Shown here one piece after another: positions 1 through 13,042 of a DNA stretch of 64,000 nt. Below the pieces are notes generated by a model. That model was given only the letters and a program-made list of their open reading frames with translations. It made no database searches and was not told the DNA's origin. The DNA is taken from contig NC_085094.1 of assembly GCF_963422355.1 (NCBI RefSeq), forward strand, positions 1,290,001-1,354,000, read 5' to 3'. The DNA is from Corticium candelabrum (Eukaryota; Porifera; Homoscleromorpha; Homosclerophorida; Plakinidae). Both the position numbers and the translations under genes were made by a program. Position 1 is the stretch's first letter. Every line of letters starts with the position of its first letter.

Positions 1-243
1 AGAGAAACGAAAGCGCTAGAAGAGTAAGTTTCGTCAGCAAGAGATATTCGATTGCTCGAAGCTTTGCAAAGGACGACGATGCATACAGTCTACACGGGAC
101 TGGTGCGGGCGTGTGTTCAAATGAACTGCAATGTGTAGCATCTGCGTCGTCGAGAAATTTTACGCGTGGGTCGATCCCTTGAGAGGGGACCCGGTGCATT
201 ATTTTTTTATTTTTTTACGCAAACCTTCCTCTGTGCGTGCCGA

Positions 244-319
244 GTGTGCGCACCGATTTCGAGTGTGCGTACCGATTTCGAGTGTGCGTACCGATTTCGA
301 GTGTGCGTACCGATTTCGG
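244..319. repeat. Four tandem copies of a 19-bp unit
   Basis: The unit gtgtgcgtaccgatttcga is repeated at 244, 263, 282 and 301 with one or two differences. A (CA)n(GACA)n microsatellite follows at about 357-399. Rest of 1-430: no gene seen. Confidence 0.9.
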
Positions 320-367
320 TTGCGAACGGACAAAAGACGTGGCCCCCAAACGCGAACACACACACAC

Positions 368-399
<32 letters not shown>

Positions 400-430
400 T
401 TTGAGCTTTATATAGTAGATTAGCAACTAA

Positions 431-1052
431 TTATACCTCGTTTACACTGGCAGTTGAAGAACAGTTCTGAGAGTCTTAGAATAGTTCCCAGTAGCAGTGT
501 AAACACCCTGTTCCTGTGGTGTTCTGTCCCAGAACAGAACCCAAAGAAGAGAGGTTCCAGAACCTTCTCAGAATAGTTGCAGGTGCAGTGTAAACTCTCC
601 TGCACCCCACAGTACCGAAGCAAGCGCATTTCTTCCTGTAGCCTCCCGGATATCACTATGGCAGCATGGAGCGATCACGAGACGCTGAAACTGATCAAAT
701 TATGGGGAAAGATGCGATCCGACGGCTCTTTGAGTCTACATAGTCATAGGCACAAAGAACCCAAAGAAAACATTGCAAAAGACATGAAGGCTGCTGGCTA
801 CACTAGAAATCAGAAACAATATTTTCAAAACTCTCTGTTGCTTCTTATTGGTTGCTTGAAGGTGAACAAGTAATAGTTAAAGAACAATGACTCAAGACCT
901 AGCAACATGCGTTACGTCTTCTCTCCTAAAGGTCAGGGACATCGAGTCATCAAAACGAAAATCTGGCTGCACTGTAAATGGGCACCAGAACAGCTCCCAG
1001 AACAAATCTCAAAACTGTTCCAAAGAACTGTTCCCATTAAACGGGGTATAAG
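431..1052. mobile_element. Short inverted-repeat element, probably PIF/Harbinger-like
   Basis: The ends read TTATACCTCGTTTA at 431 and, inverted, TTATACCCCGTTTA ending near 1051. Inside both ends are related subterminal motifs (agaacagttc, cagtgtaaa and their complements). The interior carries a broken Myb/SANT-like domain, the type of DNA-binding protein that accompanies PIF/Harbinger transposons. I could not define a clean target duplication, so the exact ends are uncertain. Confidence 0.6.
658..873 (+). pseudogene. Truncated Myb/SANT-like DNA-binding domain
   Basis: The frame begins MAAWSDHETLKLIKLWG and continues with NIAKDMKAAGYTR, matching remembered Myb/SANT-like domains of Harbinger-type elements (W..ETL.LI.LWG, then I...L...GY.RT..QC). 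The middle segment does not fit the family and the QC-containing third helix is garbled, which indicates internal indels. No transposase is present, so this is a decayed, non-autonomous copy. Confidence 0.6.
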
Positions 1053-1720
1053 TACTATTCTGAATGAACAGATTAGATTATCAAAAGCTACACTGTTCTA
1101 GACAGGTTAGTAGTAAACATTTCTGCTGATGCTGTCAGAATTCACAAACAATATAATGCACCTTCAATGTCCTCTTTGACATAGAGAATAATCTCGACAA
1201 GAGACAGAGCGTTGATTCTGCGAACACAAAAAAACACAATGTTGCAGTGAGAGCAGATTTAATGCAATCTCTGACTTTCAACCCACCTGTGTTCAAAGTC
1301 TGACAGAAACTTTTCATACAACTATTAGGCAAGACACCGAGATTATGTGAACCGTTAATATTCACGATATCGTGCATGTGCATCTCGTTACCTGAAGTAA
1401 ACCGTTGCTTCTTTGGAAATAGTCACTTTTAACAAATTCTTTTAGTCTCAAAGTAAGCTGGTGCCACAGTCTACCATGAAAGAAAAAAGCAGCAGAGTGG
1501 CACGCTAAGCTTAAACACCCCAAAAGGAGTCCCTATCACTTACTTTCGAGTATAGAGATCTTCTAGTTCGGCCCAGGCTTGAGCGATGTCTGCTGACTCA
1601 GCAAGCTCCTGACGTTCCGTCAGATAATGTTTGACCACCGAGCTCATGCCAAGATCGTTTCCCCTTGGAACCCTTACAGTGAAGATAAATGCCTTATTGA
1701 TATTTATGAAACAATTCGCA
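1053..1720 (+). other. ERCC4 5' flank
   Basis: No convincing coding exon. The promoter of ERCC4 presumably lies here, but no TATA box or CpG-rich block is obvious. Two in-frame upstream ATGs (1646, 1706) precede the chosen start. Confidence 0.4.
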
Positions 1721-4393
1721 ATGGCACTGCTGGAGTATGAATCGCAGATGTTTGCTGAAATTGTAGCTGAAGATGGTTTCCTTATTGCAGCCAAGTAAGT
1801 ATGATGCATTTTTAGACAGTTTTTGCAAGTTAGGCTACAGGAGAACTGGGTTCGTTAATTAATTTTCTACGTACACTGTAATGTAGAACCGTTCTAGGTC
1901 TATGGGTATGAGATTAGGCTATAGTGTAAAGTAGGTTTGTTTCTAGAGGCGAAGTTTAGTCGCTGTTGCGCCAGGCTGGTGAATAGGCACTGTTTCTGAG
2001 TAGCTACTGGTGGTGTACGTCTACTAGTCTAAAGCTAAAATTTACAGTGTAGCCAAATCTCGTAGGTTGGCTTAGGTTCTTTCGAATGTTTCGAGATACC
2101 AGCCTTGTTCTAAACAAGATGAGTTGCTTAGAGGAAGAATTTCTGTGCTATATAAATAGAGGGAGGAGGTATGAAAGCAGTGTCGCAATGTGCACTAGGC
2201 CTGTCATGCAAGTATGGAAAATGGCTAGACAAGAAGATAACGTTATAGAGATCAACACTGCTTGAGCCAGCTTTAAACTGCAGTGCAAGAAAGGACATAC
2301 TCAGCTGCACATTGCTCTACTATAGCAGTTAGGACTGTTCGTCTGCCGCCATAACTTGTCTTAGGACCACTTGTGGGCGCCGTAATTATTAGATAAATAT
2401 AACTAGTCTCAGACCACTTCTAGCTGCCATACTTGGTTCAGTGTTGCCACAAGTGGTCCTACTCTAATAAGGACCAGCTATGGTAGTAAAAGAGTGGTCC
2501 TAGGACCAGTTGTGGCTGTTCCTGTGGGACTTTGGATAGCTGCACTTCAGTTGACATTACAAGCCTGTGCTCCTGCGAGTACCTGGTCTGGTTCCAGGAG
2601 ACTACCAGCATAGACCCAGAGTTTTTCTGAGTAGTGCACAAGCTAGAGCCCAGCAGTAGGCCAGGCTAGGGGCATGACATGGCAAGACAGCTTAATACAA
2701 TTACCGTTTACCTCTATGGGGACACTTCTTTTTCTATAATGTTATTCTACAAAGATGCTTTCTAGTAAAACCATCAAGAACAGAGTCATAACTGATTTCT
2801 AGATCATAATGGAAATGCGTTAGGGCAAGGCCGTTCACGTGGTTTGGCCAGTGGTTGACTCTAGATATGACTTGACACGGTGAAGACCAATTCACAAATT
2901 CCCACAAGGCAGAATTATTAAAGTAGGTTTCTTGTCAGGAACAAGAATTCAACACCTGCGTGATTGGGGTAGTGAGGTTCTTCTGATAGGGACTTCAACT
3001 TCAATGGCTTTGAGACAATCATTGTTTGTGTCCTGAAGCTCTAAACATGATACATGTACTTTAAATGCCTAGACATCTAAACTACACGCTTGTTTTGACA
3101 TTGACTTACTATGTAAGGAATTCGCATACTTTGATTTAGGGTTACACTCCTTGGGACTTTGGTGCCATGGCACTTTCGGCTTTATGGTGGATTCGTGCCT
3201 GACATTTTGAAAATGTAGGCCATGATTCCACTAGCTCCACGTTTTGGCTTAATTAACAAGTTCATAAACTAAACCAGTTCAAGGAGATGACTGTTTCCAC
3301 TACTGCTTGCGCATTTAGGGTATGTGAGGTATTCGAAACGAATTCATTTTGCAATGGTGCAGTATGGTATTTCTGGAACGTCACTTGCTGTGATACATTG
3401 GGCTACTCTGTCGCTTAGTCACTGTCACGGCAACAGTAGTTGTCACTAAGACTCCTAATTCAGCATCTAGGCACATGTGAGCTGCTGATTTCTCTCCTTT
3501 ATTTGATGTTGCTTCCATCGTTCGAGGCAATACTTAGATGTCATAGGCCATCTTCAAGTGCGCGCTAACGTCACATGACAGTTAAATGTGAACCATTTGC
3601 TAAACCTACTACAAACCAGGTTTAGGAAAAGCAGTTATGTTTAGAATATAACTGGTTTAATGGAAACAGGTCAATCCTTAAGACAGTTTAGCTTAAACCG
3701 GTTGTTAAACTGGTTCAAGTACTAGTAGAGACACGGCCTCACTGGTCTCCAAGGACTGGTGAAGAATTGCTGTGTCAGTGTAAAGGAGGGAAACCACATG
3801 ATCTGTATGCTGTTGCCATAGTAGGGAAGACTGAAGGCTTTGGCTGTCTTTGCACGACAAAACTGTTGGTGGATTTTTTATATTAGTGATCACTCAAAAT
3901 CACTAATTCACTTAACTAAATTTTCCACCAATAGTTTGTCATATATGGCGTCTGTGTAGCCTTGACAGTAGACCTTCTTTTGCTTTTGGTTTTCCTTTCA
4001 TGTGAGGATAGCAACAGTGTTGTATCACGTGTGGCCTTATGGTGACTAAGGTCAATGATGCAACCCTCATTGCGTGGAGGACCACCAAAAGCAAAGGAAG
4101 GCTTAGTGTCGAAGTTTGTGCATAGAGTATATTAGCATACTTTGGGTAAGGTGCTTTCACTAGAAATGCACTTGTCATTTTGGAGTCTGAAACTCTTTCT
4201 TTTATTAAGTACATGAGCACATGAGCATACATGCATGTGTTGCTTGTAAGTAAAACACTGTGTTAGTGATGTAAGATTATATAATGTCAGTCTACTGGTC
4301 AATTGCATTTGTTGTACATGAAGGGACTAAATTGTGCAAAGGTTTTTAACGATAATTAAATAAGGGTATGTTTTATACCACCATGATATAATA

Positions 4394-4477
<84 letters not shown>

Positions 4478-4783
4478 CACATGGTGGAGTGAGTGGTCGA
4501 CACGACCAAACTCATTTATGGCTTTGCTTGTGTCTCCAAAGACCAATGCGTGCTGTGCAGGAGCGTCCACAAACATCACATGTAAAGTTCCCACTGTTAG
4601 AGATCGTCTTTCGTTCCTGCCTTTTTTGTTGGAGTGTTTTCAAATGTTGGTCTTCAAAATGATCTAGTGATTTTTTGCAATAAGATCTCCACAGAGATCT
4701 GTCTGACGCATAGCTTTCCCTGTTGGATATATCAATATTACAAGATTTCAAATTGGATTTCAATGTGTCTTTAAAGCGTAACT

Positions 4784-4856
<73 letters not shown>

Positions 4857-5014
4857 TAGGAGTATTATTAGCAAATAAATTATGCCATAATTTGCCACCA
4901 CTGTGACTTGAACTAGGAACTCTGATGGGTCACGGATGTACGCTTTCTATAGGATGACTCTCTAACCAATTGAGCTATAACACCACACACCATATACAAA
5001 CACGTACATGCTCA

Positions 5015-5075
<61 letters not shown>

Positions 5076-8000
5076 ACACATATTTTTTATGGGTTTGATG
5101 GGAAGGCAAGAATGGTCGGAGCATGATTGAGGAATATTTATGGCTTCTGTTTTATGCATTGTTGAAGATGTAAGCTGGTATTGTGTAATATTTATACAAG
5201 GCAAGTAGGAAGATAATTGAACACTTTGTTATTAAATGCAATAGACATAGAGACTAAAGAACTTGTATAAGCAATAATATTGTTATTGGAGTTTGACTGC
5301 AGTAAACTTTTCTTGTAGGGGTTTGGGATTGGATAATGTTATCATCAAACTGCTTGAATTATACAACGATCCAGGGACATTGGTATTAGTGCTGAACATG
5401 ACACCTTCAGAAGAGGTAAATCAAATATTTTAGTAAACTGCATTACTTTGGTGGGGATTTACTAGGTTTGCTGTAATTCTTAGCCTACCATGGTGTAGTG
5501 TTCTGGTTGATCTATTGTTCTGCACACAACTCAACACTCTAACTAACCCGTATATAGTACCCGTATATAGTACTACAATACTCTAATATACTACAACCCC
5601 TCCTTTTTTCTCACTACTCTATTACTAACTCAAAGTAACTGTCTGTCAGTCAAGCCTGCGATAAGCTGTAGTCTTTCAGGCGGACAGGTGGCTGTCTCTC
5701 TCTTCTTGGTCTTCCTTCTTTAGTTGTCTGTTTTGCCTGTTGAGTAGGGAAATGTTCGTCAAGGTCGTTAGTCGACTCTTTCTCTTGTACAGAGGGTGTT
5801 TGTCCTTCCTCGTATGGTCTCGTGTGAGAGATGTGTCGTCGGAGTGTCTTATTCCCGTTGGATATAACTACTTCTGCTCCGGCTCTGCTGATCACGTTAT
5901 AAGGTTGCCATTCATAAGTGGTAGTCAATTTATTGGTCTTCTGCTGGCGTAACAGTACTTTGTCTCCTACTTTTATATCGTCGGTTTGTGCTTTTACTGC
6001 GATATCTCCATGTCTTTTCCCTTCCTCCTTCTTTCGCAAATCTTCATCTCGCATCTGTCCGTCGAAAACTGAGGTATCTTGTAACCCTAAAGTTGGCAGT
6101 TTGCATCGTACTTTCCTTTGAAAGAATGCGTCAGCTGGGCTGATTCCAGTTGTGGAATGTGGTGTGGTGCGGTATGCCATGAGGAAGATGTAAAGTTCTT
6201 GTCGCCAATCTTTACCTTCGACTTGTGCTGTCTGCATAGCGTGCAGCAAAGTGCGGTTCTGTCTTTCGACTTCTCCATTGGCTCTGGGCCATAATGGGGG
6301 GCTGGTGCTGTGCTCCACTCCATAGTCTTTGAGAAAACGTTCAAAGGAATGGTCCGTGAACTGTGAACCGTTGTCCGTTATCATGGTGTACGGAGCACCA
6401 TATCTAGAGAACGTGGTCTTTAGCCTGGAGATAATGTCTGAAGCTCTAATTCGCTTCAACAGATCTACTTCGAAATATCGGCTGTAGTAATCCACTACTA
6501 CTAAAAGATATTCACCAGTCGGTAAGGGACCAAGTATGTCAGCAGCAATCGTTATCCATGGACCTGTTGGGAGCTGTGTCCTTTTCATGGGAGGTGGGTG
6601 GGATGGCAATTGGGTAATTTGACAGGCGTGGCATGTTCTGCACATGCGTTCCATTTCGCGGTCGACGCCTGGCCACCATACTTTGGTTCGTAGTCGATCT
6701 TTGCACTTTGTAATCCCTTGGTGCCCCTCATGTGCTAATTGTAACACTTGGTTCCGAAGTTTAGTTGGAATCACTATTCTACAGTTTCGAAGAACGATAT
6801 AACCAACAATGGTCAATTCGCCAAATACATGCTTGTAATTTGCCGGTACATTTGCTTGGTTTCCTTCTCGGATACTCCTTCGTAGTGACTGTAACTCACT
6901 GTCTTCTTTGGACGCTTCTTCAATTTGTCTCGGTGAAATCGACGAAGGTGCGGCTTCTCTTGCCACAAACTTGATGTATTCGTCATTCTCTCCACCTTGA
7001 TCACGCAATGACAATCGTGACAAGGGGTCAGCAATATTGTACTTTCCTGGCGTGTAGATCACGTTGAAATCGTAGGGTTGGAGTCTAAGAACCCAACGTT
7101 CGATCCTCGCCGAAGGTTTGCTTCGAGGTCCATAAATAGTTTGAAGTGGTCTGTGATCTGTAATGAGATCAAATTTCCGACCTGCCAGATACAGATTAAA
7201 TCTTTCACATGCCCAGACTAGGCCTAGCGCTTCCTTCTCTGTTTGAGAGTATCTGCGCTCTACATCAGTCAGACTTCTACTCGCATAACTGATAGGCTTC
7301 TTCATTCCATCTTGTTCCTGCCAGAGAACAGCTCCTAGTCCTACAGGACTTGCATCAGCTACGACACTGGTGTGTGCTGTTCTGTCAAACACAGCAAGAG
7401 CGGTGGCATCGCGTAATCTATTCTTAATAGTTGCGAATGCTTCTGCTTCAGTCTTTGTCCACACGAAAGACTGGTTGGCTCTCGCACACTTCCGAAGAGG
7501 GTCTGCAATTGTTGCTAAGTCTGGTATGAACTTGGCACAAAAATTTACTATGCCGAGGAAAGATCGTACTTCCGTTGCTGTCTTAGGGTCTCGGGTTGCC
7601 ATGATAGATGCTACTTTATCGTCTGCCGGTGATATACCCTCTTTGGATATCACATGTCCCATAAACTTGAGTTTATCCATATCAAAGTCACACTTTTCGG
7701 CATTGAGCGTCAATCCTCTGTCCCTGATCCGATCTAGGACAGCTCGTAGTCTCAGGTCATGTTCGGCTTTGCTAACTCCATGGACCAAGATATCATCGGA
7801 GATATTTGTGGTTCCCTCACAGCCTGACAGTGTCTGCTGGATGATACGTTGGTATGCCTCTGGGGCGGATGATACTCCGAACATCAATCTCTTGTATCGA
7901 AATAATCCTTTGTGGGTGACGAAGGTAGTTATTGGTCGTGATGTTTCATCCAGTTCGATCTGATGAAACCCCTTCTTAAGATCTAGTCGACTGAAGTGTT

Positions 8001-11000
8001 TGCTGTGCCTGAGCTCTTCCACTACTTCATCGACTGTGGGTATTGGGTGTCTCTCCCGGATGACGGCTTCATTGGCTCGTCTCATATCTACGCAAATTCG
8101 AACTTGGCTTCCCTTCTTGGGTATCACCACGACGGGACTGATCCAAGATGTCGGTCCTTGAACTTCCTCGATGACGTCTGCTTCCAGAAGATGATTTAAC
8201 TCTGCTTCAACCTTGTCTCTCAAGCCAAATGGGATCCGTCTAGGTTGCTGAGCTACGGGGGTCACAGACTCGTCAATATGTATCTTCAATTGGAAGTCTT
8301 TCAACTTCCCTAATCCTGAGAAACAATCACTGTACTCCTGTATTAGTTCTTTTCGACCAATCGTGTTGTCTTCTCGAACAGATCCTAACGTTAGGAGATG
8401 CAGCTCTGGTGCAGTCTGACGTCCCAGTAATGTTGGTCCTGAACAGCGTACAACAATAAATTGGGTTGTCATTTGTTTGCCTTCTGACGCTACTTCTGTG
8501 TCAAATCCCCCAACTACAGACAAGGGTCTGGTTGAACCATACGTGTAGAGGGTTTTCTTCACTTTGCATGATTTGTATTTCATCCCTTTGTGTTTCAACC
8601 GTGTGAACTCTTGTTGTGACATAATATTACTACAGGCTCCACTGTCTATGACAACTTGTGTATCAACTCCACCAATTCGAATAACAGCTGTAGCATGTTC
8701 GTGATTTACAGCGAACACATACTCTGAATCAGACTTACTCAAGCATTCTCCTTGTTTACATTGACTCTCTTCTGTCATGAGGACTTTACCAGTCTTCGAG
8801 CCGTTGCTCTTCGTCTTGCACATACGAGCATAATGTCCTTGCTTATGACACTTGTTGCATTCTACTTTCTTTGCTGGACATTTTGCGTCTGTTGGGCCGT
8901 GGCCTTCTAGTCCACATCGTGAGCACTGCTTCGCGTGTTGTGGCTTTTTCGCTTGTGGTTTGCCCTTACTTTTGGCTTGCCTGTCCTTCCATGTAGATTC
9001 TACTCGAAGGGTTCTCTCAGTGGAGGGTCCTGCATCTTGTTGACTCGAAATGTCTCTCTCTTGCGCGGCTACTGATTCTAGCATACGTGCTAGGGATATT
9101 GCCTTTTCCAGAGTCAGGTCATTACCTTCCTCAAGCAGTTTTGAGCGGACTCTTGAACCATCACACTTCTCTATCAGTTGATCCAGAATGTTCTCATCCG
9201 AATCTGCAAAGCTGCACTTGGCGGCCTGCTGTCGGAGACGACTCACAAATCGATCAATCGCCTCTCCCTGTTGTTGCCGTATTTGTCTAAATCGGTAACG
9301 TTCATAGTATTTGTTGACTAGCGGTTGGAAATAGGTATCGAGTGACTGGATGGCAGATGCATAGGTATTCCCCGTGTCGTCTAGAGTCTCAAAGATCGTT
9401 TGGACTCGCGGTCCAGCGGAATGCAGCAGGAGTGCTCTCTTCCGAGTGTCCTGGTGGATGCCTCGTCCGTCAAGGTAGTACTGAAAACTACGCTTCCATT
9501 TTTCCCAGTTTGCGCCTAGGTCAGACGTCGATTCGTCAGGAAATTGAAATCGCTCCACTGGAGGTATCTCCATTCGCCTATTTGGGACTGTTACAGAGCT
9601 CCGTAGGGGATATCAACGCGCACGTGGTCACCTCTTTGGGGGTCCTTGTGTACCTTACGCTCCAAACAGCGCGCGGGCAGTGGTATCAAACGTACCTTTC
9701 AGGATGCCGGTCGATCCTTCTCCAATCTGGCCTATCCTCGTCGCCAGTTGTAGTGTTCTGGTTGATCTATTGTTCTGCACACAACTCAACACTCTAACTA
9801 ACCCGTATATAGTACCCGTATATAGTACTACAATACTCTAATATACTACACATGGTGGGAAGAATACTAATGATGGTTTTCATGTCAAGTAGAGTAGTCA
9901 AGGAACTTTCAGAAAAAAGGGAACCTTTGGCCCCTTGCTATGTTTTTAGCATCATGTATCTTTATAGCATCAGAGGTACATGAAATGTACAACTTCCATC
10001 CAGAATTCTTACATTCTAAATGTAGCCCGATTGTTCTTGTGTGACTGTGAATTATAAACTGCACTCTGTAAATTGTTTTGTACATCTGTGGAATTGGTTT
10101 GCACTACCACTTATAAACTTATGTTTGATGACCAAGATGTTCATAGCAGCTCTTGCAAGTATGCAAAGTGCTGGTACTTACCAGGTAAAGTTAAATGCTG
10201 CCAGTTGCACGCCACCACTAGAACTAGTGCCAGCTGTACTTTATAAAGAATGGCACTAGATTTGTTGGTTTGAGACACAAGTGTCAGTGAGATGACTAGA
10301 ATGTTTGTGGCTAGTTCTGCTTGGTGAAAGTGTTTTGTACTGAGAACTTTTTGCAAGAATTCTGTTTTAATGTTGGTTGATATGTTGAATATTGTTTAGT
10401 CTGAGTATTCGTCTATAGACTTCCTGATGCATTCGATTGCAGGAATGTGTTCGAAATGCTAACACAATCACTTCAAAAACAAGGCGGAACTCATTCAGTA
10501 GTTTTATTGCTAAATTCAATAGCAGACTTGCTGTGGACTGTACTCGGGTTATCAATGTGGTAACCTATAACCAGAGGACGGTGGATCATGATTATGAAGA
10601 CAGTGCAAGAAAGCTTTATCAGTGAGGTAGTTGACCGTTACGGTGCATAATACTCAGTTACCAATTACTGGGAATTTTCAAAACAGTGCTCAAGGCTGCC
10701 ATATGGAAAATGGGATTTATGGAAGAAAATCTGTTCTCAATAAGCGCCTGGGCACTTCATAGGAAACTCTGGAAATTTGGTAGAATTGAAATTAGAACCA
10801 TGTAACCGTGTAATAAGTCGATGGGTGTAATTATCTCTAGTTGTAGCGAGGGTTATAGTAGTCGTCCCATCGGAAGTAGCGACTTGATGGAAAGACGGAA
10901 GTAACGACTCGACGGAAATACCGACTCGTCGGAAACGACCATGTCAACAACTTTGGAATGTGTAGCGTGTGTTCACTGTTATAATCTTGACATAGGGTTA

Positions 11001-13004
11001 TTGGAGGTTGTCCGCCAGTCTAGGCGGAGTCATTCCAATTTTGAGCACTGATCATGACTTTCGAGTGTACGTTCAAAGTTATAGCTAACAGAGAGTAAAT
11101 GAACCTGCGACAAAGTGCTGCACCAAACCATTAGATGATAAGATCTAGACTGCATGTCCTTTCTCAGCCATCACTATAAACAAGCGTTAGTATGCTTGGG
11201 TCTTGTAGTAATGTGTCAGATTTACCATTTGATGATAAGACTGCCTGTCCTTTCTCAGCCATCTGTATACACAACTGTTGTGCCTAGTGATGTGCACGTG
11301 GTGTTAATTTGTGCAGCTTGCAAGTAGGTGCATGCTTGCCATTACGTGTATAGCAATTGTCTGGTCTTGTTGTGATTGGAGTACATACCTATTTGTGCCT
11401 CGTTGTTGAGGCTAAAGTCAATCATTAGGTGTTCTAGAAATGAACTACACGCACAAAACACTGTATCCAACTTTATTTCTGACTTAATTAAACACAAACG
11501 GTTTCATAGCACGCAAACAACGACGTGATTCTAACGAAATATAGAACCTTGCTAATCCGAATGGCACCCTGCCTTGCATACCCAGATGCTATTAAGTCGG
11601 GTTGCTGCGGGCGGAGTTAAGGTCTGAGACTAGGTTGCCACAAGTGGTATGTGCGTCTCTTACTACTTTAAATTCTGACTGGCACTGGAAAAAGTGACCT
11701 TCTCGGCGCCTAGGGTTTAGCATTGTAATGCTCCCTTTCATGTTGCAACTTTAGCAGCTTCTTTAGGTTTTATAAGCACATTTGTGTGACTCCTAACTTA
11801 GCATACTTAATTCTGATTTCAAGTTGTTTGGAAATAGATGTGCTACATTTTCAGGATCAAACCCAAAATGCACTTGGTTGTTAACCCTAGGTGTAGCGAG
11901 AGTTATAGTAGTCGTCTCATTGGAAGTAGCGACTCGACGGAAGTAAGTAACTCGACGGAAGTAATGACTCGACGGAAATACGACTCCACTTGATGGAAAT
12001 ACCGAATGGATGGAAACAACCATGTAAACAACTTTGGAATGTATAGCGTGTGTTCACTGGTACAGTGTAGTGCTCATGTAATCTCGACATTATCGTCGCC
12101 TATGGTTGTTGGAGCTTGTCTGCCAGACTAGGCAGAGTCACTCAGAACGTTTCAATTTTGATTACTGATCATAACTTTCGAGTGTACCTTCAAATTCATA
12201 ATGGAGAGTAGCCTGCGACAAAGCACCCAAGTAATTTACGGTTTGATGATAAGACTTCCTGTCTTTTCTCAGCCACCTGTATAAACAAGTGTTTGGGTGA
12301 CTGAGCCATCTGTATATAAACAAGGTTTGGGATGCTGGGTCTACTTGTAGTGACGTGCATGTGGTCTTAATTAGTTTGTGAATGCTTGCAAGTACAGTAG
12401 GTGCTTGCCAGTACATGTGCAGCAACTGTTTGGTGTTGTTAACCGTAGGCGTTGTTGCGATTTTGGGGTATGTACACCTGTACCTCATTGTTGAGGCTAA
12501 AATTAGTTGGGTGTTCTAGGAACACACGCCTAGGTAAATTTCTTGCTTTACATTGCTAATTCTACTGTACAACTAAAGTACCCGGAACTGGAATGGGGTC
12601 AATTCCTCGTCGCCTAGGGTTCAGCACTGTAGGTGCTCCCTTTTACTTTAGGCAGTAACTGCTTCTAGCTGGCAAAATGCTGGCGAAATACAACTATGTG
12701 ATAAATGTCACTATTTCTAATGTTTGCTGTTTGTACAGACATATTTCATTGAGGAATTGGAAATGACTGATGCTGCCAAGCATCGTCTGCCAGTTCTATT
12801 GACAAATGAATTTACATCTAAAGAAAGGCAAGTTGTTTGTGTGTGCATGCTTGTGCGTGCATGCGTGCGTGCGCTTGTGCATGCATGTGAACGCATGTGC
12901 ATGTGAACTATTAGTTGCTTTCATTTTTATACATCAGCCTATGATTACTATTGGAAAAGCTGGGTTTGTGTTTGACAAAGATCTAAATTATGCAGTAGGT
13001 GAGG

Positions 13005-13042
<38 letters not shown>

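Larger units (their letters stand above)
5494..9850 (-). mobile_element. Ty3/gypsy LTR retrotransposon, apparently full length
   Basis: The element lies antisense inside ERCC4 intron 2. It has two 102-bp LTRs (5494-5595 and 9749-9850) that I read as identical, beginning TGTAGTG and ending ACTACA, and flanked by the same 5-bp CATGG (5489-5493 and 9851-9855), a target-site duplication. Next to the 3' LTR is a polypurine tract (minus strand of 5596-5611). Two bases inside the 5' LTR is a TGGCGAC-type primer binding site (minus strand of about 9731-9746). One uninterrupted gag-pol frame fills the interior. Identical LTRs and an open frame indicate a recent insertion. No envelope frame is present. 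Confidence 0.95.

Noticed and set aside
357..399. Possible CRISPR-like or satellite array at the left edge
   Set aside because: Simple CA/GACA microsatellite and a four-copy 19-bp repeat without unique spacers.
4327..5204. Frames with long VCVCVC runs
   Set aside because: Translations of CA/GT microsatellites. Only the finger-like end at 4512-4790 has protein-like content.
5740..9797. Plus-strand frames of 60-197 codons over the gypsy element
   Set aside because: Shadows of the Gag-Pol frame on the opposite strand.
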